From: Bos javanicus
Lineage: Eukaryota > Chordata > Mammalia > Artiodactyla > Bovidae
Direction: 5' to 3'
Length of the DNA: 64,000 bases
Assembly: GCF_032452875.1 (NCBI RefSeq)
Contig: NC_083873.1
Coordinates: forward strand, 79,109,987-79,173,986
The position numbers and the translations under genes were made by a program. Shown here in pieces: positions 35,041-45,950 of the stretch. Below the pieces are notes generated by a model. The model saw only the letters and a program-made list of their open reading frames with translations. It did no database searches and was not told where the DNA came from. Numbering within the stretch: the first letter of the stretch is position 1; every line of letters begins with the position of its first letter.

Positions 35041-35889
35041 TTGAGCCAGAAAATGACAAATAATACTTTTCATATATTTGAGATAGACTGCACAAACAAG
35101 TTCAGATACACAGCAACTGGTGATCAAAAGAAAAGTAATCTGTGCTTTGTTAAAATATTCATTTAAAATTTATAGATTATGAAATCACCTGTTCTACACA
35201 GAGTAAACATGATTATCAAGACAAAACTATTTTAAAATAAGTCATCTAGTGTCTAATAAAATTTTCAGAGGAAGTAAGAGACTTTTTAATACACAGTGGG
35301 AAATCAGAGTTGTTCACTAATTTACAAAAGACATCAATAACTTAAAACTCTATGCTTAGTATAAAGTACTTTGGAATCACAAAAGTACCTCATTTCTTTT
35401 AACTTCACATAGCTTATTTGGTAAAACAGTTAAGGGTATCCATCATTTACATAAAGCATTCTTTAAAATTTTTAGTTTAGATATCTGAAACTGAAATATA
35501 AAATTATTTGAGCATGAAAGAACATACACATTTTTGCTTTATGTTAAATTTGGTTATAGCATTTAAGAATATGTATTATATAAAATGGTTCCATACTATT
35601 CCTAGTTTTGAACTGGGAGAAAATATAGTTGGTTTGTTAGTGCTTTATTGAGAGTTCAGGAATTTAATTCTGTTTATATCTATATTAGCCAATGTGCTGA
35701 TATTCATTAACAGATATAACTTATACTCAATAAGAAATACACAACTTAAAGGTCTTACTGTTAACAGTGTGTAGTTCTTTGCATAAATTTGTAAGAGGAA
35801 TGACTGGACTTCAGTAGAGTAATACAGCACCGAATTGAAAAAACTGCTCTGTGAGTCACCTCATGATTAAAAATATTAACAACTGAGGT

Positions 35890-35893
<4 letters not shown>
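35041..35893. other. Unique AT-rich DNA; no gene
   Basis: No repeat or supported frame seen. Confidence 0.5.

Positions 35894-35956
<63 letters not shown>
35894..35956. repeat. (TA)n(TG)n compound microsatellite
   Basis: About 19 AT units run directly into about 12 TG units, uninterrupted. Alternating purine-pyrimidine sequence of this kind can adopt cruciform or Z-form structure, and it is likely to vary in length between animals. Confidence 0.97.
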
Positions 35957-35960
<4 letters not shown>

Positions 35961-37200
35961 TGGGTAAAGACAGAAAAAAATCCTAATAAAAACTCTTGAT
36001 CTCTGAAGCTTGTTGTACTTGGCCAAATATAAACCTTATTAAAATGAAAAAAATATGAATAGATAGAACAAATAATTTTTTTTCTCTCATTGAAAAGTCT
36101 GCTTAGAATTTCTTCTGTTTATAATTGTTAAGGGTTTGATAATCACCACCTACTTCCAAAGTGCAAGCACCAAAGCCTCAGATAGCATCCAAATCCTTTA
36201 CTCAAAGAGACCCATCTTCAGAATGAATAACTTGTTTACCTTCATCAATAAATCATACTATTTGTCACGGTCTCTACCTACTAGATTGTTTGGTTTTTCT
36301 CCAATAAGCTGTGTCCTCTTTTATCTCTTTGTTCATGGATCCTCTCTTGTCTGGGATTTCCTCCACTGGTTTCTGTCCTTCTGATTCATAACCAATGGTT
36401 TCCCACTTAGGTCTTGCTGACTTTTACTAAGCAATCACTTCACTCTAAACTTTTCTTTAGAAAGCCAGAAAACTGGTGAAATGATTTTATTCATGGACTT
36501 CCACATGTTCTGTGCATATACTCATTACAATATTTATCAATCAACATTGTGTTCTTTTGCAACTATTACATTCTTCCCCATGTTAAGAAGTATATTCTTT
36601 ACTTCTTAACACTGTATCCCTAAAGTTTAACAAAATTCCCAGAACGAAGTAGTTGCCTAGTAGATGTTTTTGGAAAAATATTTATAACTAAATAAATGAT
36701 GGAGAAACTGCTTATTCCAAATTAACACTATGATTTAGAGTTGCACTACTTGGATGTACAAAAACATAGGTGTTGGAGAATGGTGAGAATGAAAAGTGCC
36801 CATTGAGCTGAGGAGGTAACTTGAGACTGAAAAATGAGGAAGATTAATTCCATAATAACCAGTGGATCAAGTTTTTATAGGGCAATTTACTCACATGGTA
36901 GGGCTGGACAAACAATCTGAAAGCATTCACAGATGCACTCTGCACCACTGAGGAGCCATGGGGACAGTTTTTTAGTTAACCTAAGGTAGGGGAGTATGTG
37001 CTTGGAAACAGGAAGTACTTTCCTAAGTCAAATACTTATGAATGGATAACTAGTCTTGTAGGCTCTGAGAACACGAAACTAAGATTTTCAACATTGTTTG
37101 GAAGTAAACAAAGCATAGAGGCCACTTGGCCCTAACTGTCATTAAATAACATCTTAATTACAAAGTCCTGGATGACAGACAAGATTTTCTGCACAGTAAG
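35957..37200. other. Unique DNA; no gene
   Basis: No recognised repeat. The 82-codon frame at 36136-36384 shows no domain. Confidence 0.5.
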
Positions 37201-37202
37201 GT

Positions 37203-37668
37203 GTCTAGTCAAGGCTATGGTTTTTCCAGTGGTCATGTATGGATGTGAGAGTTGGACTGTGAAGAAGGCTGAGCACTGAAGAATTGATGCTTTTGAACTG
37301 TGGTGTTGGAGGAGATTCTTGAGAGTCCCTTGGACTGCAAGGAGATCCAACCAGTCCATTCTGAAGGAGATCAGTCCTGGGATTTCTTTGGAAGGAATGA
37401 TGCTAAAGCTGAAACTCCAGTACTTTGGCCACCTCATGTGAAGAGTTGACTCATTGGAAAAGACTCTGATGCTAGGAAGGATTGGGGGCGGGAGGAGAAG
37501 GGGACGACAGAGGATGAGATGGCTGGATGGCATCACTGACTCGATGGATGTGAGTCTGAGTGAACTCTGGGAGTTGGTGATGGACAGGGAGGCCTGGTGT
37601 ACTGCAATTCATGGGGTCGCAAAGAGTTGGACACTACTGAGCGACTGAACTGAACTGAACTGAACTGA
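37203..37668 (+). mobile_element. BovB LINE, 3' end
   Basis: It begins at gtctagtcaaggctatgg and ends with (ctgaa)n, about 37645-37668. It is 5'-truncated, with no clear target duplication. Confidence 0.94.
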
Positions 37669-38716
37669 AGGCCATAGGGTCAGGAGGAAATGAAGGCCCA
37701 AGACAGCATTAGTTATGCTGACAGCAATACATGTGTGTTTCATTATTACAGTCTTGTACTTTGATGCTGATTTATTCCAATTAATTATATAAAATCCTAT
37801 AATACAGAGTAATAGATTATGTATTTAGGAGCAAATTTTAGATTTCTATTTTTCTTTTATTTTAGGTAGAAGAAACAGACTACATATATCTGTGATTTTA
37901 TATCATATCCATTGGCATTTCTGCTGATGTCTTTGAGAGCTAAATCTTTTTATTATCTTGAAATTAATTCACAAACTATACTGAAAAACATTGATATCAA
38001 AATCAAACAAATTATTCTTACACCTGAAGTGGAATTATCTAGTGTCTGATCAGACAGTACTGTAGAAGACGGCCATGCAGGTAGAAATAAATAATTAACA
38101 CATGGCTTCTAAACAACTTGTCAGCTAACATTTGATATATACAAAAGGTTTAAATAGAAAAAAAAACTTTTAGCTTTACAAATACATATATTTTTAGATA
38201 TACTTGCAATTGTTACAATGGCACCACAAGATACATTTAGTGCATTAGATTTAACAATAAAGTACAAAAAAAGGTATGAAACTTTGTATATAGATTTAAA
38301 TAGTCAATTTGTCTTTAGGTTGGTTATTTTTCCTTTGAGTCATTAGTCATTGAATAATTTCAGTAAAACTTGAGCTATATCACTTCATTAAAAGCATCCA
38401 TTACACTTATTTGTGTAAGTCTGGTCGTCAAAGACGAGCAGTTCTGTAATTCTATTTTCCTTGTTTCCAAGGACAGTGTCTCCTTTAACACCTGCCTCAA
38501 GTAGATAAGACCTCCCAAGGAGTGGGAAAAGAGAGGCATGAATTCCAACCCTTTGATATCATCTGTCTTAGCATGTTTCCATTTCTTACTGGATGTATTG
38601 ATATATAAGGTGAAATTTTACATTTGAACCATATTCACTTCCATGTAATTCAAGATCTTCCAAAAATTATGGAAAACTTCAAAAGAAGAATAACCAGAAA
38701 ATTCATTACTATTATT
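37669..38716. other. Unique AT-rich DNA; no gene
   Basis: No repeat or credible frame seen. Confidence 0.5.
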
Positions 38717-38938
38717 AAGTTACATGCTTGCTTAGTTGCTCAGCTGTGTCTGACTCTTTGTGACCCTATGGACTCTAGCCCACCAGGATCCTCTCTATCC
38801 TTGAGATTTTTCAGGCAAGAATACTGGCGTGGGTTGCCTTTTCCTTCTCCAGGGGATCTTCCTGACCTGCATCTCCTATGTCTCCTGCACTGAAGGTGGA
38901 TTTTTAACCCACTGAGCCATCGGGAAATCCCCAAGTTA
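38717..38938 (-). mobile_element. Bov-tA SINE
   Basis: The antisense element at about 38723-38932 has a Bov-A body and a tRNA head (aacccactgagccatcgggaaatcc). The short direct repeat aagtta lies at 38717-38722 and 38933-38938. Confidence 0.88.
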
Positions 38939-39246
38939 TTATAACCATTAAACAACCATGCCGTAGAAAGCAGTATTGCATAATGTAGCTATTCTTCCAT
39001 GATTGATATTGTGGTAAATATTTGAACTTGATTCAGATTTATTAGGGAATTCCTCAGACAATCAGAAAGTTAATTAAACAGTTGTTCTACTAATAAAATT
39101 TGGATTTTAACAAACATTTTTCTAATAAAATCTTCACTTTAGAGTTTACATTTAATCTGTACATTTTATGGTTTACAGGTTTTAATATTTTATTTATTTT
39201 TCCCTATAAATGATTTGAGTCAATTTAAAAGAATATTGGTTGTAGA

Positions 39247-39583
39247 GGAGGAGCTAAGATGGCGGAGGAGTAGGACAGGGAGAACACTTTCTCCCCCACA
39301 AATTCATCAAAAGAACATTTAAACGCCAAGTATATTCCACAAAACAACTTCTGAAAGCGGGCAGAGGACATCAGGCACCCAGAAAAGCAACCCAAGTCTT
39401 TGAAAGGAGAGAGAAGAAATACAGCTCCACTCACCAGAACACCGACACAAGCTTCCCTAACCAAGAAACCTTGACAAGCCACCTGTACAAACCCGCACAG
39501 AGCGAGGAAACGCCACAATAAAGAGAACTCCACAAACTGCCAGAATACAGAAAGGACACCCCAAACTCAGCAATTTAAACAAG
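39247..39583 (+). promoter_or_regulatory. L1 5' UTR (plus copy)
   Basis: About 340 bp with AAGATGGCGG at about 39256-39265, the expected place for the YY1-type initiator of L1. It looks identical to the minus copy. Confidence 0.6.
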
Positions 39584-40510
39584 ATGAAGAGACAGAGGAA
39601 TACCCAGCAGATAAAGGAACAGGATAAAAGCCCACCAAACCAAACTAAAGAGGAAGAGATAGGGAATCTACCTGATAAAGAATTCCGAATAATGATAGTG
39701 AAATTGATCCAAAATCTTGAAATCAAAATGGAATCACAGATAAATAGCTTGGAGACTAAGATTAAGAAGATGCAAGAAAGGTTTAACAAGGACCTAGAAG
39801 AAATAAAAGAGAGTCAATATAAAATGAATAATGCAATAAATGAAATTAAAAACACTCTGGAGGCAACAAATAGTAGAATAACAGAGGCAGAAGATAGGAT
39901 TAGTGAATTAGAAGATAGAATGGTAGAGATAAATGAATCAGAGAGGATAAAAGAAAAACGAATTAAAAGAAATGAGGACAATCTCAGAGACCTCCAGGAC
40001 AATATTAAACGCTACAACATTCGAATCATAGGGGTCCCAGAAGAAGAAGACAAAAAGAAAGGCCATGAGAAAATACTTGAGGAGATAATAGTTGAAAACT
40101 TCCCTAAAATGGGGAAGGAAATAATCACCCAAGTCCAAGAAATCCAGAGAGTCCCAAACAGGATAAACCCAGGGCGAAACACCCCAAGACACATATTAAT
40201 CAAATTAACAAAGATCAAACACAAAGAACAAATATTAAAAGCAGCAAGGGAAAAACAACAAATAACACACAAGGGAATTCCCATTAGGATAACAGCTGAT
40301 CTTTCAATAGAAACTCTTCAAGCCAGGAGGGAATGGCAAGACATTCTTAAAGTGATGAAAGAAAATAACCTACAGCCCAGATTATTGTACCCAGCAAGGA
40401 TCTCATTCAAATATGAAGGAGAAATCAAAAGCTTCTCAGACAAGCAAAAGTTGAGAGAATTCAGCACCACCAAACCAGCTCTCCAACAAATACTAAAGGA
40501 TATTCTCTAG
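39584..40510 (+). CDS. L1 ORF1 protein, intact 308-codon frame (plus copy)
   Basis: This trimeric RNA-binding chaperone of L1 has a coiled coil at about 45-140, an RRM from NIRIIGVPEEE (145-155), and a C-terminal domain from about 240 with LQARREWQDIL and ARISFKYEG. The length is in the normal L1 range. All 308 residues match the minus copy, which is unusual for two old insertions and fits recent origin or sequence exchange. The ORF1 stop is followed by about 50 bp before the expected ORF2 start. Confidence 0.94.
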   Translation: MKRQRNTQQIKEQDKSPPNQTKEEEIGNLPDKEFRIMIVKLIQNLEIKMESQINSLETKIKKMQERFNKDLEEIKESQYKMNNAINEIKNTLEATNSRITEAEDRISELEDRMVEINESERIKEKRIKRNEDNLRDLQDNIKRYNIRIIGVPEEEDKKKGHEKILEEIIVENFPKMGKEIITQVQEIQRVPNRINPGRNTPRHILIKLTKIKHKEQILKAAREKQQITHKGIPIRITADLSIETLQARREWQDILKVMKENNLQPRLLYPARISFKYEGEIKSFSDKQKLREFSTTKPALQQILKDIL

Positions 40511-40561
40511 ACAGGAAACACAAAAACAGTGTATAAACTCGAACCCAAAACAATAAAGTAA

Positions 40562-43025
40562 ATGGCAACGGGATCATACTGATCAGTAATTACCTTAAAT
40601 GTAAATGGGTTGAATGCCCCAACCAAAAGACAAAGACTGGCTGAGGATACAAAAACAAGACCCCTACATATGTTGTCTACAAGAGACCCACCTCAAAACA
40701 GGGGACACATACAGGCTGAAAGTGAAGGGCTGGAAAAAGATTTTCCATGCAAATAGGGACCAAAAGAAAGCAGGAGTAGCAATACTTATATCAGATAAAA
40801 TAGACTTTAAAACAAAGGCTGTGAAAAGAGACAAAGATGGTCACTACCTAATGATCAAAGGATCAATCCAAGAAGAAGATATAACAATTATAAATATATA
40901 TGCACCCAACACGGGAGTGCCGCAATATGTAAGACAAATGCTAACAAGTATGAAAGGAGAAATTAGCAATAACACAATAATAGTGGGAGACTTTAATACC
41001 CCACTCACACCTATGGATAGATCAACTAAACAGAAAATTAACAAGGAAACACAAACGTTAAACGATACAATAGACCAGTTAGACCTAATTGATATCTATA
41101 GGACATTTCATCCCAAAACAATGAATTACACCTTTTTCTCAAGCGCACGTGGAACCTTCTCCAGGATAGATCACATCCTGGGCCATAAATCTAGCCTTGG
41201 TAAATTCAAAAAAATAGAAATCATTCCAAGCATCTTTTCTGACCACAATGCAGTAAGATTAGATCTCAATTACAGGAGAAAAACTATTAAAAATTCCAAC
41301 ATATGGAGGCTGAACAACACCCTGCTGAATAACCAACAAATCACAGAAGAAATCAAAAAAGAAATCAAAATTTGCATAGAAACTAATGAAAATGAAAACA
41401 CAACAACTCAAAACCTGTGGGACACTTTAAAAGCAGTCCTAAGGGGAAAGTTCATAGCAATACAGGCATACCTCAAGAAACAAGAAAAAAGTCAAATAAA
41501 TAACATAACCCTACACCTAAAGCAACTAGAAAAGGAAGAAATGAAGAACCCCAGGGTTAGTAGAAGGAAAGAAATCTTAAAAATTAGGGCAGAAATAAAT
41601 GCAAAAGAAACAAAAGAGACCATAGCAAAAATCAACAAAGCCAAAAGCTGGTTCTTTGAAAGGATAAATAAAATTGACAAACCATTAGCCAGACTCATCA
41701 AGAAACAAAGGGAGAAAAATCAAATCAATAAAATTAGAAATGAAAATGGAGAGATCACAACAGACAACACAGAAATACAAAGGATCATAAGAGACTACTA
41801 TCAACAATTATATGCCAATAAAATGGACAACGTGGAAGAAATGGACAAATTCTTAGAAAAGTACAACTTTCCAAAACTGGACCAGGAAGAAATAGAAAAT
41901 CTTAACAGACCCATCACAAGCATGGAAATTGAAACTGTAATCAAAAATCTTCCAGCAAACAAAAGCCCAGGTCCAGACGGCTTCACAGCTGAATTCTACC
42001 AAAAATTTAGAGAAGAGCTAACACCTATCCTGCTCAAACTCTTCCAGAAAATTGCAGAGGAAGGTAAACTTCCAAATTCATTCTATGAGGCCACCATCAT
42101 CCTAATACCAAAACCTGACAAAGATCCCACAAAAAAAGAAAACTACAGGCCAATATCACTGATGAACATAGATGCAAAAATCCTTAACAAAATTCTAGCA
42201 ATCAGAATCCAACAACACATTAAAAAGATCATACACCATGACCAAGTGGGCTTTATCCTAGGGATGCAAGGATTCTTCAATATCCACAAATCAATCAATG
42301 TTATACACCACATTAACAAATTGAAAAACAAAAACCATATGATTATCTCAATAGACGCAGAGAAAGCCTTTGACAAAATTCAACATCCATTTATGATAAG
42401 AACTCTCCAGAAAGCAGGAATAGAAGGAACATACCTCAACAAAATAAAAGCTATATATGACAAACCCACAGCAGACATTATCCTCAATGGTGAAAAATTG
42501 AAAGCATTTCCTCTAAAGTCCGGAACAAGACAAGGGTGCCCACTTTCACCATTACTATTCAACATAGTTTTGGAAGGTTTGGCCATAGCAATCAGAGCAG
42601 AAAAAGAAATAAAAGGAATCCAAATTGGAAAAGAAGAAGTAAAACTCTCACTGTTTGCAGATGACATGATCCTTTACATTGAAAACCCTAAAGACTCCAC
42701 CAAAAAATTACTAGAACTAATCAATGATTTTAGTAAAGTTGCAGGATATAAAATCAACACACAAAAATCCCTTGCATTCCTATACACTAATAATGAGGAA
42801 ACTGAAAGAGAAAATAAGGAAACAATTCCATTCACCATTGCAACGGAAAGAATAACATACTTCGGAATATATCTACCTAAAGAAACTAAAGACCTATATA
42901 TAGAAAACTATAAAACACTGGTGAAAGAAATCAAAGAGGACACTAATAGATGGAGAAATATACCATGTTCATGGATTGGGAGAATCAATATAGTGAAAAT
43001 GAGTATGCTACCCAAAGCAATTTAA
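40562..43025 (+). pseudogene. L1 ORF2 endonuclease and reverse transcriptase, plus copy, disrupted
   Basis: The natural start is the ATG at 40562 (MATGSY), but its seventh codon is TGA (40580). Two bases are then missing in LAE(W)IQKQ at about 40646, so the long open frame runs from 40614 (803 codons). In that frame the endonuclease residues are present: E24 in CLQETH, D126 and N128 in GDFN, D186 in SRIDHILG, and SDH 209-211. The RT has [22 protein letters not shown] and FADD at 681-684. It stops at 43023-43025 after MLPKAI because of a one-base deletion. All three lesions are shared with the minus copy. Confidence 0.93.
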
Positions 43026-44377
43026 GATTCAATGCAATCCCTATCAAGCTACCAACGGTATTCTTCACAGAGCTAGAACAAATAATTTCACAATCTGTAT
43101 GGAAATACAAAAAACCTCGAATAGCCAAAGCGCTCTTGAGAAAGAAGAATGGAACTAGAGGAATCAACCTACCTGACTTCAGGCTCTATTACAAAGCCAC
43201 AGTCATCAAGACACTATGGTACTGGCACAAAGACAGAAATACTGATCAATGGAACAAAATAGAAAGCCCAGAGATAAATCCACGCACCTATGGACACCTT
43301 ATCTTTGACAAAGGAGGCAAGAATATACAATGGATTAAAGACAATCTCTTTAACAAGTGGTGCTGGGAAAACTGGTCAACCACTTGTAAAAGGATGAAAC
43401 TAGAACACTTTCTAACACCTTACACAAAAATAAACTCAAAATGGATTAAAGATCTCAACGTAAGACCAGAAACTATAAAACTCCTAGAGGAGAACATAGG
43501 CAAAACACTCTCCGACATACATCACAGCAGGATCCTCTATGACCCACCTCCCAGAATATTGGAAATAAAAGCAAAAATAAACAAATGGGACCTAATTAAA
43601 CTTAAAAGCTTCTGCACAACAAAGGAAACTATTAGCAAGGTGAAAAGGCAGCCTTCAGAATGGGAGAAAATAATAGCAAATGAAGCAATGGACAAACAAC
43701 TAATCTCAAAAATATACAAGCAACTCCTGCAGCTCAACTCCAGAAAAATAAATGACCCAATCAAAAAATGGGCCAAAGAACTAAATAGACATTTCTCCAA
43801 AGAAGACATACAGATGGCTAACAAACACATGAAAAGATGCTCAACATCACTCATTATCAGAGAAATGCAAATCAAAACCACCATGAGGTACCATTCCACA
43901 CCAGTCAGAATGGCTGTGATCCAAAAGTCTACAAGCAATAAATGCTGGAGAGGGTGTGGAGAAAAGGGAACTCTCTTACACTGTTGGTGGGAATGCAATC
44001 TAGTACAGCCACTATGGAGAACAGTGTGGAGATTCCTTAAAAAACTGGAAATAGAACTGCCTTATGATCCAGCAATCCCACTGCTGGGCATACACACTGA
44101 GGAAACCAGAAGGGAAAGAGACACGTGTACCCCAGTGTTCATCGCAGCACTGTTTATAATAGCCAGGACATGGAAGCAACCTAGATGTCCATCAGCAGAT
44201 GAATGGATAAGAAAGCTGTGGTACATATACACAATGGAGTATTACTCAGCCATTAAAAAGAATACATTTGAATTTGTTCTAATGAGGTGGATGAAACTAG
44301 AACCTATTATACAGAGTGAAGTAAGCCAGAAAGAAATACACCAATACAGTATACTAACGCATATATATGGAATTTAG
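42950..44377 (+). pseudogene. L1 ORF2 C-terminal part, plus copy
   Basis: The ORF2p C-terminal third continues in the next frame, in register from about 43022 ([14 protein letters not shown]...), 475 codons including overlap. The Cys-rich segment [18 protein letters not shown] is at codons 332-349 of this frame, and the natural end LTHIYGI is at 44377. Unlike the minus copy, no further break occurs here. Confidence 0.92.
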
Positions 44378-44589
44378 AAAGATGATAACAATAACCCTGT
44401 GTAGGAGACTGCAAAAGAGACACCGATGTGTAGATCAGTCTTACGGACTCTGTGGGAGAGGGAGAGGGTGGGGAGATTTTGGAGAATAGCATTGAAACAT
44501 GTATAATATCATGTATGAAACGAGTCGCCAGTCCAGGTTCGATGCACGGTACTGGATGCTTAGGGCTGGTGCACTGGGACGACCCAGAG

Positions 44590-44628
44590 GAAGGGTAGGG
44601 GAGGGAGGAGGGAGGAGGGAGGAGGGTT
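44590..44628 (+). other. G-rich tract of the L1 3' UTR (possible G-quadruplex)
   Basis: The stretch aagggtaggggagggaggagg with extra ggaggagg units has many GGG runs at short spacing, the normal L1 3' UTR feature that can form a quadruplex. The plus copy has one or two more units than the other L1 3' ends here. Confidence 0.6.
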
Positions 44629-44743
44629 TATGATGGGGAACGCGGGTATACCTGCGGCGGATTCATTTCGATATTTGGCAAAACTAATACAATTTTGTAA
44701 CGTTTAAAAATAAAATAAAATTTAAAAAAAAAAAGAATATTGG

Positions 44744-45385
44744 TTGTAGACTTTTGGATCACAGCCATTCTGACTGGTGTGAAATGGTACCTCATAGTGG
44801 TTTTCATTTGCATTTCTCTGATAATGAGTGATGTTGAGCATCTTTTCACGTGTTTGTTAGCCATCTGTATGTCTTCTTTGGAGAAATGTCTATTTAGTTC
44901 TTTGGCCCATTTTTTGATTGGGTCATTTATTTTTCTGATGAGGTGGATGAAACTGGAGCCTATTATACAGAGTGAAGTAAGCCAGAAAGAAAAACACCAA
45001 TACAGTATACTAACACATATATATATGGAATTTAGAAAGATGGTAACAATAACCCTGTGTACGAGACAGCAAAAGAGACACTGATGTATAGAACCGTCTT
45101 ATGGACTCTGTTGGAGAGGGAGAGGGTGGGAAGATTTGGGAGAATGGCATTGAAACATGTATAATATCATGTATGAAACGAGTTGCCAGTCCAGGTTCGA
45201 TGGAGGATACTGGATGCTTGGGGCTGGTGCAGGGGACGATCCAGAGGGATGGTATGGGGAGGGAGGAGGGAGGAGGGTTCGGGATGGGGAACACATGTAT
45301 ACCTGTGGTGGATTCATTTTGATATTTGGCAAAACTAATACAATTTTGTAAAGTTTAAAAATAAAATAAAATTAAAAAAAATAAA
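44744..45385. mobile_element. Older 5'-inverted L1 3' end (twin-primed)
   Basis: The part at 44744-44935 is L1 in antisense (gtagacttttggatcacagcc ... tgggtcatttatttttctg). It flips at about 44936 to sense (atgaggtggatgaaactgg), which runs to the 3' UTR and the A-rich tail at about 45375. Some 350 bp of L1 between the two parts is missing. This is the standard outcome of twin priming. The copy predates the young L1 that landed in its left edge. Confidence 0.92.
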
Positions 45386-45399
45386 TAAAAGAATATTGG

Positions 45400-45667
45400 A
45401 TTAAATTGCATTATCTTGCTTTTAATGATTGATGTTTATATTATTATTAATAACATCAAGCTTAAGACAGAAGTGAAAATTCTATTCAGTCTATTACATA
45501 TATCTTCTAAGGTTTAAAATATCTGTTATATATATATTTATGAGCAAATATTTATTTATAAATTAATTATAACAATACCACGTCTAGGACATGTGTTTAA
45601 ACATTTTGGTAATTTTTTTATTCATGCCAGAGTGACACTGTAACATAAGCGGATTGTCAAAAACTTC
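45400..45667. other. Unique AT-rich DNA; no gene
   Basis: Nothing recognisable. Confidence 0.5.
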
Positions 45668-45950
45668 CTGGGATTTCCCTGGGTGCTCCAATAATTAAGA
45701 AACCACCTGCCAGTATAAACAACACAGTCTTGATTCCTTGTCCAGGAAGATCTCACATGCCAAAGAACAACTAAGCACCTGTACCCCTGTACCACAACTA
45801 CTCAGCCTGTGTTCTAGAGCCAGGGAACTGCAACTACTGAGCGTTGGAGCCTAGAGCTTGTGCTCCACAGCATGAGGAGACCCTGTTCACCACAACTAGA
45901 GAAAGACCACTTGAAGCAAAGAAGACCCAGTGCAGCCATAAATAAATAAA
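45668..45950 (+). mobile_element. CHR-type SINE (Cetartiodactyla tRNA-derived)
   Basis: A decayed head (ttccctgggtgctccaataattaag) is followed by aggaagatctcacatgcc, caactactgagcgttggagcc, agagcttgtgctccacagc and gaagacccagtgcagcc, and a (aaat)n tail. This order matches the CHR SINE family shared by whales, hippos and ruminants. It is an older copy. Confidence 0.85.

Larger units (their letters stand above)
39247..44730 (+). mobile_element. Full-length bovid L1 LINE (plus copy)
   Basis: About 5.48 kb from ggaggagctaagatggcgga to an A-rich tail, with a perfect 20-bp target duplication and a TTTT/AA endonuclease site, so it is a full-length and young insertion. It has a 5' UTR of about 340 bp, an intact ORF1, an ORF2 with three lesions, and a 3' UTR with a G-rich GGGAGGAGGG tract. 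It has no 3' transduction. It sits five to seven bases inside the left edge of an older, internally inverted L1. Confidence 0.97.
39226..45399. repeat. Outer 14-bp target duplication around two nested L1 insertions
   Basis: The sequence taaaagaatattgg lies at 39226-39239 and 45386-45399 and brackets the older L1. An inner 20-bp duplication (aaaagaatattggttgtaga, 39227-39246 and 44731-44750) brackets the younger one. Both insertions start from the same minus-strand site, TTCTTTT/AAATTG. Confidence 0.88.

Noticed and set aside
36136..36384. 82-codon frame in unique DNA
   Set aside because: No domain, signal peptide or splice context that I can support; frames of this length are expected by chance.
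40614..44377. Large open frames of 803 and 475 codons as host genes
   Set aside because: They carry the L1 endonuclease and RT motifs (GDFN, SDH, FADD, Cys-rich end), are flanked by L1 UTRs and target duplications, and contain element-typical breaks.
24300..44750. Segmental duplication and inversion as origin of the two L1s
   Set aside because: Each copy has its own target-site duplication and different flanks (BovB on one side, older L1 on the other), so they arose by separate retrotransposition. Later conversion is still possible.
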